Assembly: GCA_905214735.1 (NCBI GenBank) | Contig: CAJMNI010000030.1 | Coordinates: 1-30,754, forward strand | Origin: an uncultured bacterium | GTDB lineage: Bacteria; Bacteroidota; Bacteroidia; Bacteroidales; Muribaculaceae | Direction: 5' to 3' | DNA length: 30,754 bases | Shown: one piece after another, positions 1-8,354 of the stretch | Numbering within the stretch: position 1 is the first letter of the stretch | Layout: every line of letters starts with the position of its first letter | Notes under the pieces: model-generated | Seen by the model: the letters and a program-made list of their open reading frames with translations, nothing else | Database searches by the model: none | What the model was told of the DNA's origin: nothing | Program-made: the position numbers and the translations under genes

Positions 1-2433
1 TTTATTGGGTTTATCTTGCGTGCCGAACCGGTTCGATTTTGCGGCAGTATTATAAAGTTTCCGACACCGGAATATAATCCGGAGAAAGACTTGTCAGACC
101 TTTATCGCACCGGCCGCCCCTCTATTGACGAAAAGTATATGCAGACGCCGGGATGGACCGGCTCGTTCCTTTGGGCCGGTGATGGTGCGATGGCCATATA
201 TATGCCTGATAATGGTGGCTACTTGGTGACACCGTATAATCTGAATCTTCAGGGAGTGGTGAGAGTGTCTTTTCGCGCGCGCTCGCTTCAAGTTGCTTAC
301 GATTATTACACCGGTGAATATGATGAGACTCGGTTTGACCCGTGCCATCTTTATATAATCCCGGCTAAGAATGGGGGTGGGTCGTATGCTGATAGCGATG
401 CACCCGTGTTTGAGATGGTAACTGTGCCCGGCGATGATGAGTGGCATGAATTCTCGGTAGAGTTTGAGACTCTCTATGATGGCAATGACTGCGGCATACA
501 GTTTAACGCTCTGACAGGAGGTGATGACGGTCTGCTGATAGACGACATAAAGATAGAGCGAGTGAAAGACAAGACGATATCTCCTCGCCATGCGTCGACA
601 AGCCATTTCACTGGCGACGGATTCAGAGTGAACTACGATGCCGATTCACAAGCAGACAGATTCCTGATAAATGTGTGGGAGCGCAGAGTGTCCGGCAAAC
701 CCGGAGTCACCGAGCTCGATCTTAATGGGGTGAAGGCGAATGCCGACGGCATTATCACCGACTACAATATTCCCGAAGGATGGTCATTTGAACTGAACGA
801 CCATGCTCCTCAAGTAGGCACAAACCCCGAAGATAAGAGCAACGGCATACTCTTTGTGGCCAATGAGCAGGCATACAGCGACTCTGACTGGTTGCCCTAC
901 ATGATGACATCTTCTTCTGCCACGGTCAAGAAATTTGAATGCGATCTGTATTGCATAGAGGGCAATAACACCGTGCTCGACAATGAAGGAAATCCCAAGC
1001 AACCTCAACTTTTCCTGTTGGGATATGATGCCGATGGCAATGCCGAGTATATACTTGATGATTACCTGACCGATGAATATGGCAATATCCTCAAAGAGGG
1101 TCGAGGTTTCCACTTGTCTACCGACGAACTGTATGACGAATACTACAATCCGCTGGATATCACCGACAAGTATAGCCGTATAGCACTGGTGGTTCGTCCG
1201 CGAGGTAATGAGCGAATATTGATAGACAATATCCGACTGGAAACAGAGGCACCCGTAGAAGACGTTTTGGTGGTAGACCAAAAAGAGTCGACCCAGCGTT
1301 ATTGCGATGTTGATGGATTGGATATGACATGCGAACACTTCTTTACAGTGCAGGCAGTCAAGGGTGACTATGTGAGTGCAATGCCCGCTACTCGCACTCG
1401 TGCGTTTGGTATCCCCGCACCGGTGGCTCTTGCTGCTACAGATGTTGATGCTCGCGGAGCATTTACCGCTAATTGGCAAAGCGTTGACAATGCCAAAGGA
1501 TATATCGTAGAGTTGGCTGAAAAATTTGTGGCTGAAACGGAGACTCCCGACTTTGTGGTGATGAGCGAAGGTTTTGACAAGACTGCCATCGGCGAATGGC
1601 TGCAGTATAACCTTGACAATCCTTACGACATGTATCCCGGAGTGGCTCCGATGGACGATTTCACCTCAATGAGCGGGTGGAAGGCTAAGGGTGGCTCGTT
1701 GATAGCCGGACACCTCGGATGTCAGCGTTCGTCAGACGGCGATATGAACTATCTGCAGTCACCTCTTCTGTCACTTTGCTATGGCGACAAATCAGCGAAA
1801 GTGTCGGTAAGAGCCGTATCCAAGACTGCCGAGCAACTGATTATCCAATATTCGATGGATGAAGATGTTGAGCCGTTGATGATTCCCTTCGTAGGCGGTG
1901 TGGCCGAAGGCACAGTGTCTATCCCCGACGCCTCAAATATCGACCTGTACTTCTACGGTGCAATATACAACGCCTCTTATACTCCCGCATTTTATATCGA
2001 CGAGGTTAAGGTGTCACAGACACTTAAGACCGGCGAGGTGTACGACCAAGTGATTCAGATGGCCGAAGTGGCTAATCCTCAGACCATATCGCACGATTTC
2101 GTAGATTTGGCCCTTAAGAACGATGTGCATTATGTCTACCGAGTTAGATCGTTCACATCAGACAGCAAATCAGGCTCTTATGTATCTGAAAACAGCAATG
2201 AAATTGAAGTGCCCGAATTGTACACATCGGGTGTTGATAACAGATTGTCTGACAGCGGATTGATGCCTGTGGTCAGAGTAGAAGGACGCAACATCATCAT
2301 CGGTGGCGATGGAGGAGCAGTCTACACATCAGCCGGTGTGAAAATAGCTGAAGGATGCGAATGTAGAATGCCCGAAGCCGGTGTATATATCGTAGTCACA
2401 CCGCAAGGAGCCACTAAGATATACGTGAAATAA
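1..2433 (+). CDS. Secreted multi-domain jelly-roll/FN3 protein with C-terminal sorting tail, 5' partial
   Basis: The frame is open from base 1, and the first in-frame start-like codon is a TTG at 16, with no signal peptide after it, so the true start lies upstream of the window. The visible ~810 residues contain three beta-sandwich segments of the choice-of-anchor-J/cleaved-adhesin kind, each closing with a strand such as LLIDDIKIERV (near residue 180), ILIDNIRLE (near 415) and FYIDEVKVSQ (near 680), with a fibronectin-like segment (ATDVDARGAFTANWQ, near 475) between the second and third. The last ~65 residues end in GVYIVVTPQGATKIYVK, the form of a type IX secretion C-terminal sorting domain, so I infer export and surface attachment or release. 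It is a paralogue of the next gene, 29 bases downstream, and probably co-transcribed with it. Ligand unknown. An extracellular carbohydrate- or protein-binding adhesin is the likeliest role. Confidence 0.85.
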   Translation, partial: FIGFILRAEPVRFCGSIIKFPTPEYNPEKDLSDLYRTGRPSIDEKYMQTPGWTGSFLWAGDGAMAIYMPDNGGYLVTPYNLNLQGVVRVSFRARSLQVAYDYYTGEYDETRFDPCHLYIIPAKNGGGSYADSDAPVFEMVTVPGDDEWHEFSVEFETLYDGNDCGIQFNALTGGDDGLLIDDIKIERVKDKTISPRHASTSHFTGDGFRVNYDADSQADRFLINVWERRVSGKPGVTELDLNGVKANADGIITDYNIPEGWSFELNDHAPQVGTNPEDKSNGILFVANEQAYSDSDWLPYMMTSSSATVKKFECDLYCIEGNNTVLDNEGNPKQPQLFLLGYDADGNAEYILDDYLTDEYGNILKEGRGFHLSTDELYDEYYNPLDITDKYSRIALVVRPRGNERILIDNIRLETEAPVEDVLVVDQKESTQRYCDVDGLDMTCEHFFTVQAVKGDYVSAMPATRTRAFGIPAPVALAATDVDARGAFTANWQSVDNAKGYIVELAEKFVAETETPDFVVMSEGFDKTAIGEWLQYNLDNPYDMYPGVAPMDDFTSMSGWKAKGGSLIAGHLGCQRSSDGDMNYLQSPLLSLCYGDKSAKVSVRAVSKTAEQLIIQYSMDEDVEPLMIPFVGGVAEGTVSIPDASNIDLYFYGAIYNASYTPAFYIDEVKVSQTLKTGEVYDQVIQMAEVANPQTISHDFVDLALKNDVHYVYRVRSFTSDSKSGSYVSENSNEIEVPELYTSGVDNRLSDSGLMPVVRVEGRNIIIGGDGGAVYTSAGVKIAEGCECRMPEAGVYIVVTPQGATKIYVK

Positions 2434-2462
2434 CCAAACTCATCAAAATAATCAAAAGAATT

Positions 2463-4892
2463 ATGCAGATTTCTACGTACACAAAATCACTTGCCGCACT
2501 GATGGCAATAGGAGTGATGGTGCCATCGGCATCTGCTACAAACACAGAGGGCATGCGCAAACTGGCGACGACCTCTGACAAAGTAGTGACAATGCCCGGC
2601 ACACAAGATGAATTCATTTCACCTACAAGAATGGCCAAAGCGCCGACACGAGCAGAACAGCAAGCAGAAACTCTGCTGTTTGAAGACTTCTCAAAATTTA
2701 CAGCAGGCAGTGAAGACAATCCTGACCCTACGATGCTGCCCGAGTCTTATCTGACAGACAACAATCCCCTACTTCCGGAGCAATACACCCACAAACCCGG
2801 CTGGTGGGGCATGGGCATCTATCAAGCCGGAGGCACATGCTTTTTGGGATATCCGGAATATGGAGGTATTATCACCACTCCGGGCATGAACATGAATGGT
2901 GTGATTCGCATAACGTTCAATGGTAAAGCAGCGCCTGCCAACGGCGAAAAAGGCGCCGATGTTATTCTGTGTTTCGTCAGCGGTGACCCCTATAATCCCA
3001 CAAAAATAGTTGAAAAATACCAATATGTGGCTCTCACCTCTGAATGGGCGGAATACACATACGACTTTAATGTCGACTACACCGGTGATGATGCCTGTCT
3101 GCAGATAAATGGCATAACCTATGATGCCGGCAAATATATCGATGACCTGAAGATAGAGCGTATCGGCACATTCCTCTCAACACCTCGAGCCACCGAAGCC
3201 ACCGAATACACGGGCGACAGCTTTGTGGCCAATTGGCAGGCGCAACCCGCCACTGACGACTATTTGCTCACCGCCTACACTCGCAGAGTGCCCGAAGGCG
3301 ATGACATCACAGCTGAGACAGACTTCAGCGACGGCAAGATGCCGGAATATATCAGCGGTGAAAACGTGAAAGTGACTCCGATAATCGGCTCCGAGAGCGA
3401 CAATGCTATTGAGCTTGGCCAAAACTCTGTGCTCATCATTGACGGTCAGGGTGGATTGCTGCACGATATGGTATATAAATTCTGGATGCAGCTTGACACA
3501 CCCGAAGAACACGAACAGGTCATCTATGTTGATGGATGGAACGGCACATCGTGGCAGAGCATCACCATCTCAAATGTCCACAACAGATCGGACAAACCGG
3601 AGCAGATAGTAGACCTGGGCAAGCTTGAAGACCAATATCCGGCATTCTTCCGTTTCCGAGACTTGTATACAAAAGTGCGCATCACCGGCCCGGAGGATGC
3701 CGGCTATCGCTTCTATTTCGACGACCTGAAGATGACCTCTTCTCAGCCCATAGAAACCATCTATGCGTGCAATGAGACACCCGTGAAAGGCACATCATAT
3801 AAAGTGACCGGCATGGATCCGAATGCCGACTACGAATATTATGTTCAGGCTGTGCTCGACGATGAAAAGTCTGACATTTCGAATGTGGTGAAGGTGTATC
3901 AACTGCTCAAACCGACCACTACCGAAGCTACCGATGTAGACCCACGCGGTGGATTTACCGCTAATTGGAATGCGCTGCCGAAGGCTGAAGAGTATCAGAC
4001 CATGTGCTATCGCATCACCGACGTGACTGCCGACAACGAGGCTTACCCGCTGCTCACCGAGACCTTCAAGGGTGCCACCAAAGATGGAGCGACCCTCGAC
4101 ACCCCCTATCTCGTAGGCAACGACTATGCATCAGAATCGCTTGACGACGTGGCAGACAACGTGGGATGGAGCGGCATCGGTTTGGCATACGCAGGCAATA
4201 TGGTCGGTTGTGGTCAGGACATGGGCATGAGCCAATTGGAATCTCCCACATTCGATGCAAGCCACAACAACGGTGTGTTTAACGTCTCATTCAACTGCTA
4301 TGGCACTCCGGGCGAGATGATGGTGGTGCAAAATGCTGAAATTTCTTACCAATATGTATCGCTCAAAGAGGGTGTGACCAATTACAATCTGACATTCGAA
4401 GATGGTGCTGACAACACTTGTCTGGTGTTCTACGTGATGAACGGCACTCCCTTCTTGATTGGCGATGTAAAAGTGACCCAATCTATGAAAGCCGGCGAAC
4501 AAATACGCACCTGCCTTGCGACCAGCCCATGGATTGCCGAAACCAGCTATTTCTTCTCTAACGCTGTAGCTGATGGTGAAGACAAGATAGGATATACCGT
4601 TCAAGCACGCTACAAACGCGACCTGACTTGGTATTATTCACCTCTCTCTGACGTGCAAATTGTGGAAGATAAGAGTGGTGTAGACGACATTCAGATTGAC
4701 AATGCATGCAGCATCTCTCTGAATGGCAGAATGCTGACTGTAGAAGCTGACGCTGCAGAAAATGTAGCAGTCTATACCATCAACGGCACTACTCTCGCTG
4801 CACACTCAGGCAACATCTCTATGACACTTCCCGACAAAGGTGTATATATCGTAAGAGTCGGGGATAAAGTTCAAAAAATCTTTGTAAAATAA
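2463..4892 (+). CDS. Secreted multi-domain jelly-roll/FN3 protein with C-terminal sorting tail
   Basis: 809 residues starting at ATG with a clear signal peptide (MQISTYTKSLAALMAIGVMV, cleavage after about SASA). A short spacer leads into three jelly-roll segments that end at YIDDLKIERIG (near 225), YFDDLKMTSS (near 425) and FLIGDVKVTQS (near 685). Fibronectin-like segments with the signature ATDVDPRGGFTANW (near 490) and ATEYTGDSFVANW (near 240) alternate with them. The final residues KGVYIVRVGDKVQKIFVK match the type IX secretion sorting-domain pattern. Architecture and spacing mirror the upstream gene, so the pair is a tandem duplication. A hairpin terminator follows the stop. No catalytic motif was seen; I infer a surface-exposed or released binding protein and cannot name its ligand. 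Confidence 0.88.
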   Translation: MQISTYTKSLAALMAIGVMVPSASATNTEGMRKLATTSDKVVTMPGTQDEFISPTRMAKAPTRAEQQAETLLFEDFSKFTAGSEDNPDPTMLPESYLTDNNPLLPEQYTHKPGWWGMGIYQAGGTCFLGYPEYGGIITTPGMNMNGVIRITFNGKAAPANGEKGADVILCFVSGDPYNPTKIVEKYQYVALTSEWAEYTYDFNVDYTGDDACLQINGITYDAGKYIDDLKIERIGTFLSTPRATEATEYTGDSFVANWQAQPATDDYLLTAYTRRVPEGDDITAETDFSDGKMPEYISGENVKVTPIIGSESDNAIELGQNSVLIIDGQGGLLHDMVYKFWMQLDTPEEHEQVIYVDGWNGTSWQSITISNVHNRSDKPEQIVDLGKLEDQYPAFFRFRDLYTKVRITGPEDAGYRFYFDDLKMTSSQPIETIYACNETPVKGTSYKVTGMDPNADYEYYVQAVLDDEKSDISNVVKVYQLLKPTTTEATDVDPRGGFTANWNALPKAEEYQTMCYRITDVTADNEAYPLLTETFKGATKDGATLDTPYLVGNDYASESLDDVADNVGWSGIGLAYAGNMVGCGQDMGMSQLESPTFDASHNNGVFNVSFNCYGTPGEMMVVQNAEISYQYVSLKEGVTNYNLTFEDGADNTCLVFYVMNGTPFLIGDVKVTQSMKAGEQIRTCLATSPWIAETSYFFSNAVADGEDKIGYTVQARYKRDLTWYYSPLSDVQIVEDKSGVDDIQIDNACSISLNGRMLTVEADAAENVAVYTINGTTLAAHSGNISMTLPDKGVYIVRVGDKVQKIFVK

Positions 4893-4908
4893 TCAGTTTC
4901 ACCAATTT

Positions 4909-4950
4909 GTCCCGTCTCAGGCACTTCATGCAATGGGGCGGGACTCTTTA
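4909..4950 (+). terminator. Rho-independent terminator after the paralogous pair
   Basis: GTCCCGTC at 4909-4916 pairs with GGCGGGAC at 4937-4944 (8 bp with one G-T wobble) and is followed by TCTTTATTTAATTTT. It lies 17 bases after the stop of the second jelly-roll protein and separates it from the Omp28-like gene. Confidence 0.8.
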
Positions 4951-4976
4951 TTTAATTTTCTAATATATAAGCAATT

Positions 4977-6737
4977 TTGATACACAAAAAGTTTATGATA
5001 CTGGCCGCTACATTAGCAGTCTCTATCACCAATATTTCGGCCGCAGAAACTGAAGATGCCGCTTCTTATGACTTTTCAAGGGGCATCCCTTCCACTTTTT
5101 CGCTCTATGACCGCGATGGCAATGAACCGTCAAAGACCATGAAATCTCTCGGGTTCGACAAAGGCACTCCCTGGGTGGCTCTCAACCTTAAAGATGAAGA
5201 CAACAACATGGTGGCTTGTAGCACCTCTTGGTACTCCCCGGCAGGGAAGTCTGACGACTGGATGATACTATCTCCTATCACCGTTTCAGGCGACAAATAT
5301 GAACTGACTTGGCGCGCCAAAGCTCATGACGCAAAGTTTAGAGACGGATATAGCGTTTACATCTCGACCACTGGCAACACTCCGGAAGACTTCACAAATG
5401 CGGCCGTATTCGCCACCTCCGGAGAAGAGGCTGAATGGACCGACCACACCGTCTCTCTCGCAGACTACAAGGGGCAGCAGATATGGGTGGCATTTGTCAA
5501 CGATTCGCAAAACTGCAGCCGCCTCTATGTAGATGATATCTATGTGGGCCCACACTACGACACGGTTTTGGCCCTTAACCTGCCCAATGTCACTTCTCAG
5601 GCATCGCTTGATGTGCAAGGATCGGTGATGAACAAGAGCCAAAAGGAGTTGCACGGCATAAAGGTGACCCTAAGCTATGGCGATAAGGTGCAAGAGGTGA
5701 CATCAGACGATGTTTTGAAGCCCGGAGCATCTATGCCTATCACTTTCAGTAACCCCCTGAACATAGCATCCAATTCAAGTGTGCGATATGAAGCTATCGT
5801 AGAGTCTGACGGAGAGACAGTCTACTCTCTGCAAGGTATGGTGTCTCGCTACAAATCGAAACTTGTCGTCGAAGAGTGCACCGGTGCTTGGTGCGCATAT
5901 TGTGTGGCCGGAAATGTAATGATGAGCGACTTGGCAAAGGCTTATCCTGACCAATTCATCGGCATCGCAGTGCACAGCAATGATATGCTGGAAGATGCTA
6001 CAAGATATTACGACAAACTGGCTGCTCAATTCAGAATCACCGGCCTGCCCACCGCGGTGTTCCAACGCACCAAATCGGGTCACCCCTTGGAGATGTACTC
6101 ATGTTTCGAGCAAAACGCCAAAGAACCGGCTCGCATAAAGGCCGACCTCTATGCATCATACGACAAAGAGAGCCAGACTATTTCTACCAAAGTAGATGTT
6201 ACAGCACTCGACAGAATAGATTCTGAAGTAGGTATAGCATTAGTACTTCTCGAAGACAATGTAGTCAGAGACGGTCTGTATCAGAAAAACGGATATGCAG
6301 GTGGCGAAAATGGAGAAATGGGTGGTTATGAGAATCTCGGAAGTTTAGTGCTATCATCGGAAATTCCGTTTCAACATGTGGCACACTCCATCTCTGGTTA
6401 TAATGGCATTGAGGAGAGCCTGGAACGCTCCTTGCGTCCCGGCGACGAGTATAGCTTCGAATATAAATTAGATGTGCCCGAAGCTATGGGTGAAATCAAA
6501 AATGCCTCTGTGGTGGCTATATTGCTCGACACCGAGAGACGTGCCATTCTCTCCGCAGCCAAGGTTAATTATGATTCTTTCGGACTGTCAGGCGTAGACG
6601 GCATTACTGATGACGCAAGCGCCAAAGTGGAAATCGGTCGATACAATATCGCCGGAATACGATTTTCGGCTCCTGCAAAGGGTATAAACATCGTGAATTA
6701 TTCCGACGGTTCAACAAAGAAAGAAATTGTAAATTAA
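4977..6737 (+). CDS. Omp28-like secreted protein with choice-of-anchor-J and thioredoxin-type domains
   Basis: 586 residues from TTG at 4977. That start gives a normal signal peptide (MIHKKFMILAATLAVSITNI) with two lysines; the ATG at 4995 would remove the charged end, so TTG is preferred but not proven. Residues ~28-190 are a cleaved-adhesin/choice-of-anchor-J domain (SDDWMILSPI, then LYVDDIYVGP). After a beta-rich linker, residues ~295-400 resemble the Omp28 thioredoxin-like fold: EECTGAWCAYC supplies a CxxC pair, and ITGLPTAVF supplies the cis-proline loop. The proline that normally follows the second cysteine is replaced by Val-Ala-Gly. The C-terminus (GINIVNYSDGSTKKEIVN) is a diverged sorting-type tail. 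Probably an exported surface protein; redox activity is possible but unproven. It sits between two terminators, so it is likely monocistronic. Confidence 0.85.
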   Translation: MIHKKFMILAATLAVSITNISAAETEDAASYDFSRGIPSTFSLYDRDGNEPSKTMKSLGFDKGTPWVALNLKDEDNNMVACSTSWYSPAGKSDDWMILSPITVSGDKYELTWRAKAHDAKFRDGYSVYISTTGNTPEDFTNAAVFATSGEEAEWTDHTVSLADYKGQQIWVAFVNDSQNCSRLYVDDIYVGPHYDTVLALNLPNVTSQASLDVQGSVMNKSQKELHGIKVTLSYGDKVQEVTSDDVLKPGASMPITFSNPLNIASNSSVRYEAIVESDGETVYSLQGMVSRYKSKLVVEECTGAWCAYCVAGNVMMSDLAKAYPDQFIGIAVHSNDMLEDATRYYDKLAAQFRITGLPTAVFQRTKSGHPLEMYSCFEQNAKEPARIKADLYASYDKESQTISTKVDVTALDRIDSEVGIALVLLEDNVVRDGLYQKNGYAGGENGEMGGYENLGSLVLSSEIPFQHVAHSISGYNGIEESLERSLRPGDEYSFEYKLDVPEAMGEIKNASVVAILLDTERRAILSAAKVNYDSFGLSGVDGITDDASAKVEIGRYNIAGIRFSAPAKGINIVNYSDGSTKKEIVN

Positions 6738-6784
6738 GTGTAAATTAGGATTGTAAGTAAAGGAAGATTGTAAGTAATCGAGTA

Positions 6785-6827
6785 GGAGGCAAACACTAAT
6801 CAGAGATGAAGGGTGTTTGTCTCCTTT
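6785..6827 (+). terminator. Terminator after the Omp28-like gene
   Basis: GGAGGCAAACAC (6785-6796) pairs with GTGTTTGTCTCC (6813-6824), 12 bp with one wobble and a 16-base loop, followed by TTTC. It starts 48 bases after the stop codon. Confidence 0.75.
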
Positions 6828-6844
6828 CGTGTTTGCTTGTCCTC

Positions 6845-6878
6845 ACATACCTAATGCGAACGTTCGCATTAGGTGTGT
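6845..6878. repeat. 34-bp near-perfect palindrome
   Basis: The half-site CCTAATGCGAAC at 6850-6861 is followed without any spacer by its exact reverse complement at 6862-6873. The symmetry continues outward to 6845-6878 with a single T/G mismatch. No loop and no T-tract on either side argue against a simple terminator. It lies between the plus-strand terminator at 6785 and the minus-strand terminator at 6973, outside any gene. It could be a dimeric regulator's operator, a cruciform-forming site or a recombination/resolution site; which one is not decidable here. Confidence 0.7.
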
Positions 6879-6972
6879 TATGATCCTCCCGGTGGAATTG
6901 GATTAAATTACTAAAGTTTGGGCCCACACTACCACTCATAGACTATCACAGCCGATTATGAAGCCTCATAAC

Positions 6973-6998
6973 AGAAAAAGCCCTGCCGAAGCAGAGCC
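6973..6998 (-). terminator. Rho-independent terminator of the DUF1016 nuclease gene
   Basis: Read on the minus strand, GCTCTGC-TTCG-GCAGGGC (plus 6980-6997) forms a 7-bp stem capped by a TTCG tetraloop and is followed directly by CTTTTTC-type sequence (plus 6974-6979 is AAAAAG). It lies about 35 bases past the nuclease stop codon. Confidence 0.8.
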
Positions 6999-7010
6999 TT
7001 ATATGATGTC

Positions 7011-7035
7011 TTGAAGTCGCAATTTGCGACTTCAA
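7011..7035. repeat. 25-bp inverted repeat overlapping the nuclease stop codon
   Basis: TTGAAGTCGCAA (7011-7022), one spacer base, then its exact reverse complement (7024-7035). The right arm contains the nuclease stop codon at 7032-7034. It stands just before the terminator on the minus strand, so it may form a 3' protective hairpin on the nuclease mRNA. Confidence 0.6.
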
Positions 7036-8162
7036 AGCAGTTTCTTCAATTCCTCACCCATTCGTAAGAACTGATTTTCTATTTCTTGTTTTGCCTCTAT
7101 TTCTTTTCTGGTCTTATAGGTTGCCACTCCCATAGCCTTGAATGTATCTCTAAATGAAAACTCTACGACCTTGTCGTCTTTGGAGCGACATAATATTATT
7201 CCTATTGATGGATTTTCATCCGGCAATTTCACATATTCATCTAAGGCCGACAGGTACAAATTTAGCTTGCCTACATATTCCGCACGAAATCTTCCCCGTT
7301 TTAATTCTGCGGCGACGAGGCATCTTAATCTTCGATGGTAAAAAAGCAAATCGACATAATAATCTTCTTCCCCCACTTTTAGATGATATTGATTGCCCAT
7401 AAATGTGAAATCTGTACCCATTGCCATGATGAAGTTCTTGATATTACGGACAATCTCATTCTCTAAAACCCTCTCATCAAAAGCATCTTCATCCTCGATG
7501 TTCACAAAATCGACAAGATACTCATTTTTGAATGACTGCAATGCTTTCCGTCTATAAGAGTCATCAGCAATAGTTGTTCCGAAATTCGTTTGCTGAATCC
7601 GATTTTCCTTATATAATCCTTCTCCTATGTGGTATCTCAGTTCATCTGCATCCCAAAATTTTTCAGCACACATCCGGATGTAAAACAGACGCTCATCAAG
7701 AGTCTCAGTATTGCTTAATAGTATACCGTGAAGAGTGAATCCAATTGAAAGAAAGGCTTTTAAATCCTGATCTGACAAATCGCCCGTTGTCAATGGGCGA
7801 ATTATAATGGCCTTGTCTGAAACGGTAAGTTCTAAATCGCCCATTTGAAACGGGCGATTTGTGAAATATGGAGACCACGCTTCATAGAATTGCCTCATTC
7901 GCTTAATGTTGGTTTCTGAAAAACCACGCAAGCCCGGTAATTCCTGCTTTAACATTAAAGAAATTGCTTTAATAGCTCCTGTTCCCCATTGAGCATTACG
8001 ACTCTCAAACGATATGAAGCCACCAATGCCATAGTACAGAGCAAGCATCTCATGGTTTACTTTCTGAGCTGCTCTATATCTACTTTTAAGGATAGCATCC
8101 TTTATTATTTTAACAGCCGAAATATAATCGGCATTGTTGTGGATTGGTATATGCTGTTCCAT
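7032..8162 (-). CDS. DUF1016/YhcG-type PDDEXK nuclease domain protein
   Basis: 376 residues. The N-terminal half is the helical DUF1016_N region (MLALYYGIGGFISFESRN, then LRGFSETNIKRMRQFYEAW near 78-96). The C-terminal half has the PDDEXK core: D271 in YYVDLLFYHRRLRCL, and E286 and K288 in VAAELKRGRF. Length and both domains are normal for the family, so it looks intact. The family is predicted nuclease, often found near restriction or mobile DNA, but there is no methylase or restriction subunit beside it. The gene stands alone between terminators and is AT-richer than its neighbours, which suggests acquisition by transfer. Residues 103-129 carry a duplicated motif (RPFQMGDL and RPLTTGDL) encoded by palindromic DNA (see the repeat at 7777-7860). 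Cellular role unknown. Confidence 0.88.
   Translation of the reverse strand: MEQHIPIHNNADYISAVKIIKDAILKSRYRAAQKVNHEMLALYYGIGGFISFESRNAQWGTGAIKAISLMLKQELPGLRGFSETNIKRMRQFYEAWSPYFTNRPFQMGDLELTVSDKAIIIRPLTTGDLSDQDLKAFLSIGFTLHGILLSNTETLDERLFYIRMCAEKFWDADELRYHIGEGLYKENRIQQTNFGTTIADDSYRRKALQSFKNEYLVDFVNIEDEDAFDERVLENEIVRNIKNFIMAMGTDFTFMGNQYHLKVGEEDYYVDLLFYHRRLRCLVAAELKRGRFRAEYVGKLNLYLSALDEYVKLPDENPSIGIILCRSKDDKVVEFSFRDTFKAMGVATYKTRKEIEAKQEIENQFLRMGEELKKLL
7777..7860. repeat. Clustered inverted repeats inside the nuclease gene
   Basis: The 9-mer AAATCGCCC occurs at 7777-7785 and 7834-7842. Its inverse occurs in full at 7852-7860 (GGGCGATTT) and in part at 7795-7800. This gives two neighbouring hairpins within 84 bases, in frame, encoding the variable residues 103-129 between the two conserved halves of the protein. 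Confidence 0.75.
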
Positions 8163-8183
8163 TAATGGTTGAATTTCTTAATG

Positions 8184-8191
8184 CAAATTTA
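8184..8191 (-). promoter_or_regulatory. Possible -7 promoter box of the nuclease gene
   Basis: On the minus strand this reads TAAATTTG, matching the Bacteroidetes -7 pattern TAnnTTTG, about 22 bases before the start codon. No good TTTG was seen at the expected -33 distance, so this is weak. Confidence 0.35.
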
Positions 8192-8237
8192 GAAAAAATT
8201 TTATTTACACCACTGCCTTATTTTGCAAATGATATTA

Positions 8238-8271
8238 AGAAGGCGCGCCGCCCCGTTGCGACACGCCTTCT
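8238..8271 (-). terminator. Hairpin after the WG-repeat gene
   Basis: AGAAGGCG (8238-8245) pairs perfectly with CGCCTTCT (8264-8271). On the minus strand it lies about 85 bases after the WG-repeat stop codon and is followed by AT-rich DNA but no true T-run, so terminator function is only probable. Confidence 0.5.
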
Positions 8272-8290
8272 CGTCTATTGAACATTATTG

Positions 8291-8330
8291 CTGCTCTTTT
8301 TTTACTGACCGGCTGCTCTTTACTGGCCGG
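8291..8330. repeat. Two-copy imperfect tandem repeat
   Basis: CTGCTCTTTTTTTACTGACCGG (two bases trimmed at neither end, 8291-8312) is followed at once by an 18-base version (8313-8330) lacking four T and with one A-to-G change. It occupies the gap between the nuclease and the WG-repeat gene. The rest of that 192-base gap shows only the hairpin at 8238 and the promoter-like box at 8184. Confidence 0.55.
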
Positions 8331-8354
8331 CCGATCTTTTTTATTCTCCTCCTG

